The position numbers and the translations under genes are program-made. The notes below the pieces were generated by a model. It saw only the letters and a list, made by a program, of their open reading frames with translations. It did not search any database and was not told the origin of the DNA. DNA of 61,580 bases, taken from Thermodesulfobacteriota bacterium. GTDB lineage: Bacteria; Desulfobacterota_D; UBA1144. The stretch spans positions 1-61,580 of the forward strand of contig JAURPH010000004.1 in NCBI GenBank assembly GCA_030835345.1, written 5' to 3'. Shown piece after piece: positions 8,858 to 17,473 of the stretch (the stretch's first letter is position 1; every line of letters starts with the position of its first letter).

Positions 8858-9025
8858 ATGTGTGATTCCCCTTGCAATAAAAAATGCCAGTTGATAAATT
8901 CAACTTGTAAAGGCTGTCTCAGAACTATAGATGAAATAGCAAATTGGTCTTTGTTAAGCAATAGTCAAAAAATTAAGATATTCAATAGGATTAAGAAACA
9001 AAAGGAAGATTTTGGTTTAAAGTGA
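8858..9025 (+). CDS. DUF1289-family cysteine-rich small protein
   Basis: A 55-residue protein matching the DUF1289 pattern: CDSPCNKKC, then CKGCLRTIDEIANW, giving five cysteines likely to bind a metal or Fe-S cluster. The family is common in proteobacteria but has no firm function. The frame extends upstream to ATG 8822, but ATG 8858 gives the family's normal N-terminus right before the first Cys, with CAGAG seven bases upstream. The stop overlaps the convergent gene by nine bases. Confidence 0.82.
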   Translation: MCDSPCNKKCQLINSTCKGCLRTIDEIANWSLLSNSQKIKIFNRIKKQKEDFGLK

Positions 9026-9505
9026 GTCCAATTTATTTTCAAAACCATAGTTTTTCAAAAAATCTTCAACAATACTTTTTAACTTAATAATTCCACTATT
9101 GGCTAGGACTTCAGTGGCACAAGCTGTGTATTCAATCATTGAGTCTAAAGAGGCAGATGCATCTTCTTTATCTAGCCATGTGTTTATTGAGTTTAGAGCT
9201 TCAAGCCACTCAGAAATACCATACTCTTTCATTGAAAGTTTTTTTGCTCTTCCCTCAAGTGATAACCCTGATGAGTAAATAAATATTTTTTTATAACACT
9301 TATTGGTGCTTGATGGAAGTTTAGAATCTTTATACAATAAAGAAATAAAGCAATTAAAACTTTCAATTGAAGCTGAGGAATTAATGAATTTAAGTAAGTC
9401 GCTATCATCGATATATTGTATCGAAATTGAATTTCTAGCTGTAGAATAAGACTTTAGCCATTCATCTTTATTTGAATCTTTTTCAATTAAATTAAGGCCA
9501 TTAAT
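9017..9505 (-). CDS. Hypothetical protein downstream of metH, start uncertain
   Basis: An unrecognised protein rich in Ser, Lys and Leu, with no membrane segment. The frame is open from 9505 down to the stop at 9017 (about 162 codons), but it has no ATG, GTG or CTG near its 5' end. The only ordinary start is TTG at 9337, which would give 106 residues and leave a 170-base gap unusual for this region. ATT at 9505-9503 begins two bases after the metH stop codon and has AGG nine bases upstream, so initiation at ATT is possible. The upstream part looks coding (DEWLKSYSTARNSISIQYID). Probably the third gene of the MBL-metH operon. Confidence 0.55.
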   Translation of the reverse strand: MNGLNLIEKDSNKDEWLKSYSTARNSISIQYIDDSDLLKFINSSASIESFNCFISLLYKDSKLPSSTNKCYKKIFIYSSGLSLEGRAKKLSMKEYGISEWLEALNSINTWLDKEDASASLDSMIEYTACATEVLANSGIIKLKSIVEDFLKNYGFENKLDSL

Positions 9506-9507
9506 GT

Positions 9508-12500
9508 TTAATTACCTACCTCTTCATAATTATTTTGCAAAATACTAAGCAACCTTCTCCTTTCTAGCTCAACTCTTTTAGAATATAGATCAAATTGTTC
9601 TTTATTGATTTTTCCAACATTAAAATATCTAGCAGCAGGGTTGTAAAAATATAAACCGCAGATAGAAGAAGCAGGATTTAATGCATAGTTTTCTGTTAGC
9701 GATACATTCATTTTATCTTCAACACATAAAATTTCCCATAATTTAACTTTCTCAGAATGATCGGGGCAAGCAGGATAGCCGTGTGCCGGTCTGATTCCAT
9801 TATACTTTTCCTTAATCAAATCATCTAATAGATAATGATTTTGATCACCGTTATCAATTCTCATAATTTGATGAAGATACTCCGCAGCAGCTTCAGCAAG
9901 TCTATCACCAATTGCTTTTATCATAATCGATGAATAGTCATCACCCTCCCTTTCATAATTTGAGGCATATTCATCAACTTCTTTGCCTGCGGAGACAACA
10001 AAAGCGCCAAGAACATCTTTATCTTCTGTATTGGGCGAAATAAAATCAGCTAAACAATAATATGTAGGGTTTGAATTTTCCTTTTTAACTTGTTGTCTTA
10101 GAAAATTAAATTCAGCTATTTCTCTCTGGTCTTCGTTCAGTATAAAAATAGATTCATTATGACTATATGCATTCCAATTTTTAGACAAACCCTTTACTGA
10201 TAAAACATTGTTTTTAATAATCTCTTCTAGCATTTTATTCGCATCATTAAATAGTTCTTTAGCTTGTTTTCCATATCTCTCATTTTTCAAAATTTTTGGA
10301 TAAACACCCTTAATTTCCCAAGTCCAAAAAAAAGGAGACCAGTCTATGAATTTAACTAAATCATTGATATCAAAATTCCATTCCTGAATTTGAAAATTAT
10401 TAGTTTTATTTGCTGAACTATTAAAATCTATATTTAACTTATTATTTCTAGCAAATTCCATAGTAACAAAATCGCTTTTTTTAGCTGAATTAAATTTTTT
10501 GATAGTTTCTAGCTGATCTGACTTGATATTATCAATATAATTTTTTGAATCCTTTTTATTTAAAAGGCTTCTGCAAACACCTACAACTAATGAAGCATCA
10601 GCAACATGCACAACAACATTATCGTCATAATAAGGAGCAATTTTTATAGCAGTATGTGCTTTTGATGTTGTAGCACCACCTATTAATATGGGCGAATTAA
10701 TAGAATGATTTTTAAATTCTCTTATATTTGATATCATCTCGTCTAAAGAGGGTGTAATTAAACCACTCATGCCTATTACATCAGGTTCAAATTCTTTAAT
10801 ATTTTCAATAATCGTATCGCAATTAACCATAACCCCTAAATCTTTTACATCAAATCCATTACATCTTGCAACAACTGAAACTATATTTTTCCCAATATCG
10901 TGCACATCTCCTTTAACCGTAGCAATAAGCATTTTCCCTGCAGAAGAAGCACTTTTTTTATCTTTTTCCATAAAAGGCTCTAGATAATTAACAGCTTTTT
11001 TCATCACCCTCGCACTTTTTACTACTTGTGGAAGAAACATTTTTCCTTCGCCAAACAATTCGCCAACTATCTTCATTCCATCCATCAAAGGGCCCTCAAT
11101 TATTTCTAAAGGTGTTTCATATTTACAACGAGCCTCCTCAACATCATTTTCAATATTGGTAGTTATCCCTTTTATAATCTGATGTGCAATTCTTTTATCG
11201 AGAGGGAAACTTTGCCAGTCTTCATCTTTTTGATTTTTTGAAACATCTTGATTAACAGTCTCTGCATAAGCAATTAAATTTTCTGTAGAATCATCATTTT
11301 TATCAAAAATCGCATCCTCAATCAAACTGAGCAACTTTGGTTCAATATCTTCATAAACTTCTAACATTCCAGCATTTAATATTGCCATATCCATTCCGTA
11401 TTTTTTTGCATGAAATAAGAAAATTGAATGCATTGCTTCTCTAACTTTATTATTTCCTCTGAACGCAAAAGATAAATTGCTTATTCCACCACTAATAAGA
11501 CAACCAGGACAATTTTCTTTAATTAGAGGAATGGCCTCTAAAAAGTTGAGAGCGTATTTTTTATGTTCTTCAATCCCAGTTGCTATGGTAAGAATATTCG
11601 GATCAAAAATTATATCTGTAGGATAAAATCCAACCTTATTAACTAAAATATCATATGCTCTCTTACAAATTCTTACTTTATCATCTTTAGTAGTAGCTTG
11701 TCCCTCTTCATCGAAGGCCATTACAACAACTGAGGCACCATACTTTAATACAAGCCTTGCTTGCTCAATAAATAATTCTTCGCCTTCTTTCAAACTTATT
11801 GAATTTACTATCCCTCTACCTTGAATACACTTAAGGCCAGCTTCAATTACACTAAATTTTGAACTATCTATCATAATCGGAGCCTTTGTTATTTCTGGAT
11901 CAGAGGCTATCAGGTTAAGAAATTTAACCATATATTCTTCACCATCAATCATCCCCTCATCAAAATTTATATCAATTATATGAGCTCCGTTCTCAACTTG
12001 CTGTTTTGCAATTTCTAATGCTTCATCAAAATTTCCTTCTTTTATTAATCTAGAAAATTTTGGTGAACCAGTAACATTTGTCCTTTCACCTATAATTAGA
12101 AAGTTATTAATATCATTAAGCTCTAAACTTTCTAAACCACTAAAAGTTGGCTTTTTATCTTTAGTTGGAACTTCTCTAACAACAGCTTTGGTAGATTTAT
12201 TTTTTATTGCAGATATGTGCTCGGGTGTAGTACCACAACAGCCCCCTACAAAATTTAATAATGAGTTTTGAAAATAAGGCTCTAAAACATTGGCTGTATC
12301 TTCTGGAAGTTCATCATAACCAGTGTCAGATAAAGGATTTGGTAATCCAGCATTGGGGTAGCAAAAAACCCTTGTATCTGCTATCTTGCCTAATTCTTCT
12401 ATATATCCATATAACGATTCAGCCCCCAAACCACAATTCATTCCAACTGCAAAAGGATTTGAGTGTCGAATAGACTCCCAAAAAGCTTTAATGGTTTGAC

Positions 12501-13179
12501 CCGACAAAGTTCTTCCTGATTTATCAGAGAAAGTTACAGAAAGAAAAACAGGGAACCTTTCACCAACTACTTCAAATAAATTATTCAATGCAAATAACGA
12601 AGCTTTCAAGTTCAATGTATCAAAAGTTGTTTCTGGAAGAAAAATATCAACTCCGGCATTCAATAAACTTTCAGCTTGTTCATAATATGCAGATACCAAT
12701 TCATCAAAAGTAACATTTCTCTTGCCAGGATCTTCAACATCTGGAGAAATCGATGCTGTTCTATTTGTTGGACCCATAGCACCTGCTATAAATATTCTCC
12801 CAATATCTGCATTCGTAGAAGCTTCTTTTACAGCATCTTTGACTATTTCGACGGAACATTTATTCATGACACCGACAAAGTCTTGCAATTGATAGTCAGA
12901 TTGAGCAATGGAAGTTGCCCCAAATGTATTAGTTTCAATTATATCTGCGCCCGCCAAAATATATGATTTGTGAATCTCCCTAACTATATCCGGCTTTGTT
13001 ATATTTAAAATTTCATTGTTTCCTTTTAAATCTATTCTAGAATCACTAAATTTATCACCTCTAAAATCTGACTCTTCAAGTTTATATTTTTGTACCATGG
13101 TACCCATGGCTCCATCCATAATTAAAACTTTTTCTTTAGCAAGCTTTTCTAGCTCTAAAAATATATTTGAATCTTTCAT
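9508..13179 (-). CDS. metH: Cobalamin-dependent methionine synthase
   Basis: Transfers the methyl group of 5-methyltetrahydrofolate to homocysteine via cobalamin, giving methionine. At 1223 residues it is full length with all four modules: N-terminal homocysteine/zinc domain (GAMGTMVQ; zinc cysteines in MNCGLG and [10 protein letters not shown], about residues 245-315), pterin domain ([12 protein letters not shown] onward, about 350-620), cobalamin cap and Rossmann domains with GDVHDIGKN (axial His near residue 760) and SGLITPS, and the C-terminal AdoMet reactivation domain with [15 protein letters not shown]. It starts four bases after the metallo-beta-lactamase gene stop and is divergent from the SAM-riboswitch operon at 14026. 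It implies a cobalamin supply, though no cobalamin riboswitch is visible. Confidence 0.97.
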   Translation of the reverse strand: MKDSNIFLELEKLAKEKVLIMDGAMGTMVQKYKLEESDFRGDKFSDSRIDLKGNNEILNITKPDIVREIHKSYILAGADIIETNTFGATSIAQSDYQLQDFVGVMNKCSVEIVKDAVKEASTNADIGRIFIAGAMGPTNRTASISPDVEDPGKRNVTFDELVSAYYEQAESLLNAGVDIFLPETTFDTLNLKASLFALNNLFEVVGERFPVFLSVTFSDKSGRTLSGQTIKAFWESIRHSNPFAVGMNCGLGAESLYGYIEELGKIADTRVFCYPNAGLPNPLSDTGYDELPEDTANVLEPYFQNSLLNFVGGCCGTTPEHISAIKNKSTKAVVREVPTKDKKPTFSGLESLELNDINNFLIIGERTNVTGSPKFSRLIKEGNFDEALEIAKQQVENGAHIIDINFDEGMIDGEEYMVKFLNLIASDPEITKAPIMIDSSKFSVIEAGLKCIQGRGIVNSISLKEGEELFIEQARLVLKYGASVVVMAFDEEGQATTKDDKVRICKRAYDILVNKVGFYPTDIIFDPNILTIATGIEEHKKYALNFLEAIPLIKENCPGCLISGGISNLSFAFRGNNKVREAMHSIFLFHAKKYGMDMAILNAGMLEVYEDIEPKLLSLIEDAIFDKNDDSTENLIAYAETVNQDVSKNQKDEDWQSFPLDKRIAHQIIKGITTNIENDVEEARCKYETPLEIIEGPLMDGMKIVGELFGEGKMFLPQVVKSARVMKKAVNYLEPFMEKDKKSASSAGKMLIATVKGDVHDIGKNIVSVVARCNGFDVKDLGVMVNCDTIIENIKEFEPDVIGMSGLITPSLDEMISNIREFKNHSINSPILIGGATTSKAHTAIKIAPYYDDNVVVHVADASLVVGVCRSLLNKKDSKNYIDNIKSDQLETIKKFNSAKKSDFVTMEFARNNKLNIDFNSSANKTNNFQIQEWNFDINDLVKFIDWSPFFWTWEIKGVYPKILKNERYGKQAKELFNDANKMLEEIIKNNVLSVKGLSKNWNAYSHNESIFILNEDQREIAEFNFLRQQVKKENSNPTYYCLADFISPNTEDKDVLGAFVVSAGKEVDEYASNYEREGDDYSSIMIKAIGDRLAEAAAEYLHQIMRIDNGDQNHYLLDDLIKEKYNGIRPAHGYPACPDHSEKVKLWEILCVEDKMNVSLTENYALNPASSICGLYFYNPAARYFNVGKINKEQFDLYSKRVELERRRLLSILQNNYEEVGN

Positions 13180-13183
13180 TGTA

Positions 13184-13990
13184 TTACCAAGTATCTCTCA
13201 TGGACCTTAATTTTGTAAACCTATCCTCCATAGTCAAACTCTTAAAAACTTCAGGTTCTGATAAAATATCTAAGAATGATAGCTCATCAATTCGGAAAAA
13301 AGGATTATATTTTTTCTCAAAGGAAATTGTTTTTAAAGTAGATAAATCATTATCTAAACATTCTGACTGTATTTCTTTAAGCTCCTCTAATATCGGTTGA
13401 TTATTATTTATTAAATTATTTAAAAAACTTAAATTGTTATTAAGATAGTCGTGCCCAGGGAGTATTATTAAATCATCACTTAGATATTTTATTTTATGAT
13501 GAATTGTTCTAAACAACATTTTAATATCTCCTCTGAAATGAACATTCCCTACCCCACAATTGAAAATTGTATCTCCACAAAAAAGATAGTTATCTAGTAT
13601 TATTGAAATATGTTCTGGGCAGTGTCCTGGTGTATGCAATACTTTTAATTTTAAATCACCTAATTTAATTACATCATTCTCAAATATATTATCAAAATCA
13701 TGTTCAAATAAATCTTTACACATATCATGTGCCAATAATTTTATTTTAAATTTCTCTAAATAATAAGAATTATATTTAATATGATCGGGATGTGCGTGTG
13801 TGTTAACAATATATTCTGGTTTTAGATTTTTATCATTCAGAATTTTATCAATAATATCCTTATCTAAAGGATCAAAAATTATACACTTATTAGTATTTTT
13901 ACACTCTAGTATATAGCCTATATTTCTATCGCTATTTGGAACTAAAAACCTAAATATATTAAATGTTTCCGCTGAGATTTGATGATACAT
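13184..13990 (-). CDS. Metallo-beta-lactamase-fold hydrolase, glyoxalase II-like
   Basis: Predicted metal-dependent hydrolase of 268 residues. Seen: [10 protein letters not shown] (HxHxDH), [18 protein letters not shown] (bridging Asp) and LPGHDY, the full ligand set of the glyoxalase II/ETHE1 group. The GVGNVHF segment after the bridging Asp resembles glyoxalase II, so thioester hydrolysis (for example S-lactoylglutathione) is the simplest guess; persulfide dioxygenase is less likely. It is first in the operon with metH and diverges from the riboswitch-controlled PLP enzyme. ATG 13990 has TATAAT six bases upstream and no ribosome binding site. Confidence 0.85.
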   Translation of the reverse strand: MYHQISAETFNIFRFLVPNSDRNIGYILECKNTNKCIIFDPLDKDIIDKILNDKNLKPEYIVNTHAHPDHIKYNSYYLEKFKIKLLAHDMCKDLFEHDFDNIFENDVIKLGDLKLKVLHTPGHCPEHISIILDNYLFCGDTIFNCGVGNVHFRGDIKMLFRTIHHKIKYLSDDLIILPGHDYLNNNLSFLNNLINNNQPILEELKEIQSECLDNDLSTLKTISFEKKYNPFFRIDELSFLDILSEPEVFKSLTMEDRFTKLRSMRDTW

Positions 13991-14002
13991 ATGTTTATTA
14001 TA
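13991..14002 (-). promoter_or_regulatory. Predicted leaderless promoter of the MBL-metH operon
   Basis: A perfect TATAAT lies at 14002-13997, then six bases, then ATG at 13990. No Shine-Dalgarno sequence is present and no good -35 is seen. Confidence 0.55.
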
Positions 14003-14025
14003 CCTTTTAGTTTAAATACTGAATG

Positions 14026-14053
14026 TTGTTTTTTTCATCTTATCAACTATAAT
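14026..14053 (+). promoter_or_regulatory. Promoter of the SAM-II riboswitch operon
   Basis: TTGTTT at 14026-14031, a 16-base spacer and TATAAT at 14048-14053. The predicted transcription start is about 14059-14060, exactly where the first helix of the riboswitch begins, which supports both calls. Confidence 0.7.
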
Positions 14054-14058
14054 TAATT

Positions 14059-14110
14059 TGTCGTCATTTAACTCTACTTGCAACGACATTAAAGAAATGC
14101 TAAACGGAGT
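14059..14110 (+). promoter_or_regulatory. SAM-II-type S-adenosylmethionine riboswitch aptamer
   Basis: The 52-base element has the compact SAM-II pseudoknot plan. P1 pairs TGTCG (14059-14063) with CGACA (14084-14088). The loop carries ATTTAAC (14066-14072) and TTGCAA (14078-14083). The downstream strand has TTAAAG and GCTAAA (14099-14104), followed by GGAGT (14106-14110), which pairs back with ACTCT (14071-14075) to close the pseudoknot (one G-U pair). These conserved blocks match my memory of the marine metX SAM-II aptamer in order and spacing. SAM-V, a relative with a similar core, is an alternative. Known SAM-II elements repress translation of methionine or SAM genes when SAM is high. Confidence 0.85.
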
Positions 14111-14165
14111 AAAGATTTCATCTAAAATCTTTCCTCTTCGAGTTACATATTTGGTAGGTGTTATT
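14111..14165 (+). promoter_or_regulatory. Riboswitch expression platform with hairpin and ribosome binding site
   Basis: An 8-bp perfect hairpin (14111-14118 with 14125-14132) has the six-base loop CATCTA. That loop can pair with TAGGTG at 14155-14160, the ribosome binding site of the next gene (ATG 14166), with one G-U pair. AACTC in the aptamer (14070-14074) can alternatively pair with GAGTT at 14140-14144. Both complementarities are seen; a translational switch is inferred. There is no U-tract, so a transcription terminator is unlikely. Confidence 0.5.
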
Positions 14166-15395
14166 ATGTCTTTTGTAACTTGTTTAAAATGTATGAATTG
14201 TAGTCCGGCTTGTGAATTTGAGAAACAAGCTCTATATGTTTGTTATGATTGTTTCGGACCATTGGAACCTAATTATGATTATGACAATATTAAAAAAGAA
14301 CTAACAACCGAAAAAATCTCAACTAGACAGAAAAATATGTGGAGATATAAAGAATTGTTACCAATTGATAACGAACCAACAGTTGGTTTAAATACCGGCT
14401 TCACACCACTTATCAAAGCAGATAACCTTGCAAAAGTTTTAGGTGTTAAAAGTCTGTATATTAAAAATGATGGAGTTAACTTTCCATCATTATCTTTCAA
14501 AGATAGAGTTGTTGCAGTAGCTCTTTCTAAGGCAAAAGAACTTGGTTTTGATACTGTAGGTTGCGCATCTACAGGAAATTTAGCAAATTCAGTTGCAGCT
14601 CATTCAGCATCTGCAAATCTTAATAGTTTTATATTTATTCCATCAAACCTTGAAGAAGCAAAAATAATGGCAACATCAGTCTATGGCAAGAATGTTGTAG
14701 CAGTTCACGGAAATTATGATGAAGTAAATCGACTGTGTACTGAGGTTTTAGGCTCAAAAAAATGGGGTTTTGTAAATATTAATTTGAGAACTTATTATGC
14801 AGAAGGATCAAAGACTGTAGGATATGAAATAATGGAACAATTAGGATGGAAAGCTCCGAAGAATATTGTTTGCTGTATGGCATCTGGATCACTTTTAACA
14901 AAAATATATAAATCAGTCCAAGAATTTGTAAACTTAGGGATTGTAGAAGATGTTGGAACAAAGATTTACGGAGCTCAGGCATCAGGCTGCTCACCAATTT
15001 CAACTGCTATAAAAAATGATTGGGAAACATTTAAACCAGTAAAACCTGATACTATTGCAAAATCACTTGCTATCGGTAACCCTGCAGATGGGCTAAATGC
15101 TATAAACCTTATGAGAGGTATCAATTCATATTCAGAAGAAGTTACCGATGAAGAAATAGTAGAAGCTATGAAATTATTAGCTGAAACTGAGGGGATATTC
15201 ACAGAAACAGCAGGTGGTGTTACACTTGGGTGTGCAAAAAAGATGATTGATAATGGTCAAATATCTCGAGATGAAGATTTAGTTTTAATAATTACAGGGA
15301 ATGGTCTTAAAACTCAAGATCCATTAGTAGGGAATATTAAAAGTCCTTATACAATTAATCCAAAATTAGAGGATTTTGATAACATACAATATTAA
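14166..15395 (+). CDS. Threonine-synthase-like PLP enzyme, possible carrier-dependent homocysteine synthase
   Basis: Fold-type-II PLP enzyme of the threonine synthase family, 409 residues. An N-terminal zinc ribbon has CLKC and CYDC (Cys6, 9, 26, 29). The PLP lysine is Lys112 in PSLSFKDRV; classical ThrC has PTGSFKDR, so the residue block before it differs. Phosphate-binding STGNLANS follows. Family members normally convert O-phosphohomoserine to threonine. ATG 14166 is chosen because TAGGTG lies five bases before it; an upstream TTG falls inside the riboswitch. It is co-transcribed with a CysO-like sulfur carrier and controlled by a SAM riboswitch, which suggests that it may instead make homocysteine using carrier-bound sulfide. 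A true threonine synthase remains possible. Confidence 0.85.
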   Translation: MSFVTCLKCMNCSPACEFEKQALYVCYDCFGPLEPNYDYDNIKKELTTEKISTRQKNMWRYKELLPIDNEPTVGLNTGFTPLIKADNLAKVLGVKSLYIKNDGVNFPSLSFKDRVVAVALSKAKELGFDTVGCASTGNLANSVAAHSASANLNSFIFIPSNLEEAKIMATSVYGKNVVAVHGNYDEVNRLCTEVLGSKKWGFVNINLRTYYAEGSKTVGYEIMEQLGWKAPKNIVCCMASGSLLTKIYKSVQEFVNLGIVEDVGTKIYGAQASGCSPISTAIKNDWETFKPVKPDTIAKSLAIGNPADGLNAINLMRGINSYSEEVTDEEIVEAMKLLAETEGIFTETAGGVTLGCAKKMIDNGQISRDEDLVLIITGNGLKTQDPLVGNIKSPYTINPKLEDFDNIQY

Positions 15396-15406
15396 GGAGC
15401 AAAATT

Positions 15407-15679
15407 ATGGCAAATGTTAGAATACCAACACCATTAAGAAGACTAACTAACGAAAAAGATGAAGTTAATACCTCATCAACTAACATATTAGGAATGGTTG
15501 AAGATCTTGAATCACAATTTCCAGGGATAAAAGATAGATTGTGCGAGGAGGATGGTTCCATAAGGAAATTTATAAATATTTATGTTAACGATGAAGACAT
15601 TAGATTCCTAGATGGGCCTCAAACTGAAATCAAAGATGAAGATACTGTGTCAATAATACCAGCCATAGCTGGTGGTTAA
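15407..15679 (+). CDS. cysO: CysO/ThiS/MoaD-family sulfur carrier protein
   Basis: Ubiquitin-fold sulfur carrier of 90 residues. It resembles mycobacterial CysO from memory over its whole length: RIPTPLRRLT near the N-terminus, FINIYVNDEDIRFLDG in the middle, and the C-terminal DTVSIIPAIAGG with the Gly-Gly end that is adenylated and converted to a thiocarboxylate. In Mycobacterium tuberculosis CysO-thiocarboxylate donates sulfur to CysM, a PLP enzyme of the same fold as threonine synthase. Here it sits 11 bases after such a PLP gene, with a strong GGAGC site before ATG. The activating (MoeZ-like) and trimming (Mec-like) enzymes are not in the window. The stop abuts the convergent dnaJ stop. 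Confidence 0.92.
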   Translation: MANVRIPTPLRRLTNEKDEVNTSSTNILGMVEDLESQFPGIKDRLCEEDGSIRKFINIYVNDEDIRFLDGPQTEIKDEDTVSIIPAIAGG

Positions 15680-16729
15680 TTAGTTAAAAAAATCCTTAAT
15701 TTTTCCTAAATATTCTGAAAAAGGATTTTTAGCTTCTTTGTCCACTTCTTTTTGAAAATCTTGCATCAATTTCTTTTGTTTGGATGAGACTGTTTTCGGT
15801 ATTACCAACTCCAACTTAACATAAAGATCTCCGTGAGAATTTGAATTAAGAGACTTAATCCCCTTTCCTTTTAATCTCATCATCTGCCCTGGTTGAACTC
15901 CGGGAGGAATTTTCAACTCAGACTTTCCTTCTAAGGTTGGGATATCGATAGTACCACCAAGAACAGCTTGGGGAATGCTAATGGGAACTTCACACATTAT
16001 GTTCTCTTCTTCTCTTTTGAAAAAAGGATGGTCTTTTACTAATATATCAACATATAAGTCTCCGCTTGGGCCACCATTTATTCCGGCATCTCCTTCAGAT
16101 CTAACTCTAAGTCTTGTACCATTATCGACTCCTGGTGGTATTTTAACTTCGACATTTTTATTTTCAGTTGATTCAGAAAAAGCACCAGCACCGCCACAAG
16201 AACCGCAAGACCTACTCACTGAAAAGAAACCTTGTGAATAATTTACTTCACCTGAACCGTTACATGCATTGCAAGTTTTATATGTTTTTGCTCTTCTGAT
16301 AGCAACATTTTTCTTCGAACCAATAACGGCTTCATTAAAATCTAAAACGACTTCATATCTTAAATCCCTACCCTTGTACCTTGTTGGCTCAGAACTTGAG
16401 CGACTTCTTCCGCCACCCCTTCTACCTTGTCCAAAAAAATCATTTATAAGATCTTCAATATCAGGAATTCCAGATCCCGAGAATCCACCACCTGGAAAAC
16501 CACCCTGAGGACCGGCCGTACCGAATGTGTCATATTGGCTCTTTCTCTCAGAATCACCTAATACTTGATATGCTTCATTTATTTCCTTAAATTTTTCTTC
16601 TGCTTTTTTATCATTCTTGTTTCTATCAGGATGATATTTAAGTGCCAATTTTTTATAGGCTTTTTTGATTTCATCCTCAGATGAAGACTTATTAACACCT
16701 AGCACTGAATAATAATCTTTGGCACTCAT
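15680..16729 (-). CDS. dnaJ: Chaperone DnaJ with shortened zinc finger
   Basis: Hsp40 co-chaperone that stimulates DnaK ATPase and delivers substrates. Its 349 residues compare with about 375 usually. The J domain has HPD (KYHPDRN), followed by a Gly/Phe-rich linker ([12 protein letters not shown]) and a basic Gly/Arg stretch. The zinc region has only two of the four CxxCxGxG modules: Cys153/156 and Cys175/178. By the flanking GFFSV these are modules II and III, so the outer pair I/IV is absent. C-terminal substrate domains ([22 protein letters not shown]) are complete. ATG overlaps the grpE stop by four bases. It is last in the dnaK-rpmE-gammaCA-ppx-grpE-dnaJ run. Confidence 0.93.
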   Translation of the reverse strand: MSAKDYYSVLGVNKSSSEDEIKKAYKKLALKYHPDRNKNDKKAEEKFKEINEAYQVLGDSERKSQYDTFGTAGPQGGFPGGGFSGSGIPDIEDLINDFFGQGRRGGGRSRSSSEPTRYKGRDLRYEVVLDFNEAVIGSKKNVAIRRAKTYKTCNACNGSGEVNYSQGFFSVSRSCGSCGGAGAFSESTENKNVEVKIPPGVDNGTRLRVRSEGDAGINGGPSGDLYVDILVKDHPFFKREEENIMCEVPISIPQAVLGGTIDIPTLEGKSELKIPPGVQPGQMMRLKGKGIKSLNSNSHGDLYVKLELVIPKTVSSKQKKLMQDFQKEVDKEAKNPFSEYLGKIKDFFN

Positions 16730-17439
16730 TTATTTTCTCCTGAAGATACAATAACCATCACTGGTCTTACTAGTTTATCTTCTAACTTATAGCCATTCTG
16801 AACTATTTCTAATATTTTGTTTTCATCATATTGATCAGAATTTTTTTTATCTATAGCTTGGTGTTCTTGAGGATCAAATGAATCACCTAGCTTTACCTCT
16901 ATTTTGGTAAAGTTATTTTTTTCGATAAATTTCTCAAATTCTTTCAAAACTGCTTTCATTCCTTTATAAAAATCTGTTTTTTCTGAAGACTCTTTATATA
17001 GTTGCATACCTCTTTCAAAATTGTCAAAAAAGAAAAGCAAGTCTTTGAATAGGTTTTCTTTGGCATATGAGACCGATTGATCTCTGTCAGAAATACTTCT
17101 TTTCTTATAGTTCTCAAATTCTGCAGCTAATCTATAAATTTTTTCATCAAGGGTCTTTTTTGCTTTTTCTAAATCCTCTGTAAGACTCAAATATGACTCA
17201 GCATCTTCCGAATCAGCAATATGAAAAAGGAGATTGGTACCATCTTTATCAGAGGGAAAATCAATTTTAAAAGCATTGAAATTTCCATCATATTTAGAAA
17301 CTTTACAATCAAATTTCGCTAACAAATTAATTAAATCATCTATATTAGAGACTGAAATCTTTGCATCTTCAACAATTTCACCTTCTTTATCTGACGAATT
17401 AACTTCTTCTTTTAAATCTTCTTCTTTTCTTTCTGACAT
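16726..17439 (-). CDS. grpE: Nucleotide exchange factor GrpE
   Basis: Releases ADP from DnaK to complete the chaperone cycle. At 237 residues it is longer than the usual 180-200. The family core starts near [20 protein letters not shown] (coiled coil) and FENYKKRS, and ends with [16 protein letters not shown], the classic GrpE C-terminus. The N-terminal 85 residues are extra: an acidic stretch ([17 protein letters not shown]) and then a folded-looking segment of unknown role. It overlaps dnaJ by four bases and lies 34 bases after the exopolyphosphatase gene. Confidence 0.94.
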   Translation of the reverse strand: MSERKEEDLKEEVNSSDKEGEIVEDAKISVSNIDDLINLLAKFDCKVSKYDGNFNAFKIDFPSDKDGTNLLFHIADSEDAESYLSLTEDLEKAKKTLDEKIYRLAAEFENYKKRSISDRDQSVSYAKENLFKDLLFFFDNFERGMQLYKESSEKTDFYKGMKAVLKEFEKFIEKNNFTKIEVKLGDSFDPQEHQAIDKKNSDQYDENKILEIVQNGYKLEDKLVRPVMVIVSSGENK

Positions 17440-17473
17440 TGCTAATCTCCAGTGTTAATATAGTCATTAAAAA

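Noticed and set aside
10769-12473. Several plus-strand open frames inside metH
   Set aside because: They are antisense shadows of an intact, strongly conserved gene, with low-complexity translations and no ribosome sites.
12921-13180. Cobalamin riboswitch controlling metH
   Set aside because: metH starts four bases after the upstream gene, and no cobalamin-element core sequence occurs before the operon.
14058-14165. Longer threonine-synthase-like frame starting at TTG 14058
   Set aside because: The extra 36 codons overlap the riboswitch and its hairpin, encode nothing family-like, and a proper ribosome site precedes ATG 14166.
17234-17439. GrpE N-terminal extension as a separate gene or misassigned start
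   Set aside because: The frame is continuous with a proper start and its composition matches the rest; it is kept as an extension of grpE.
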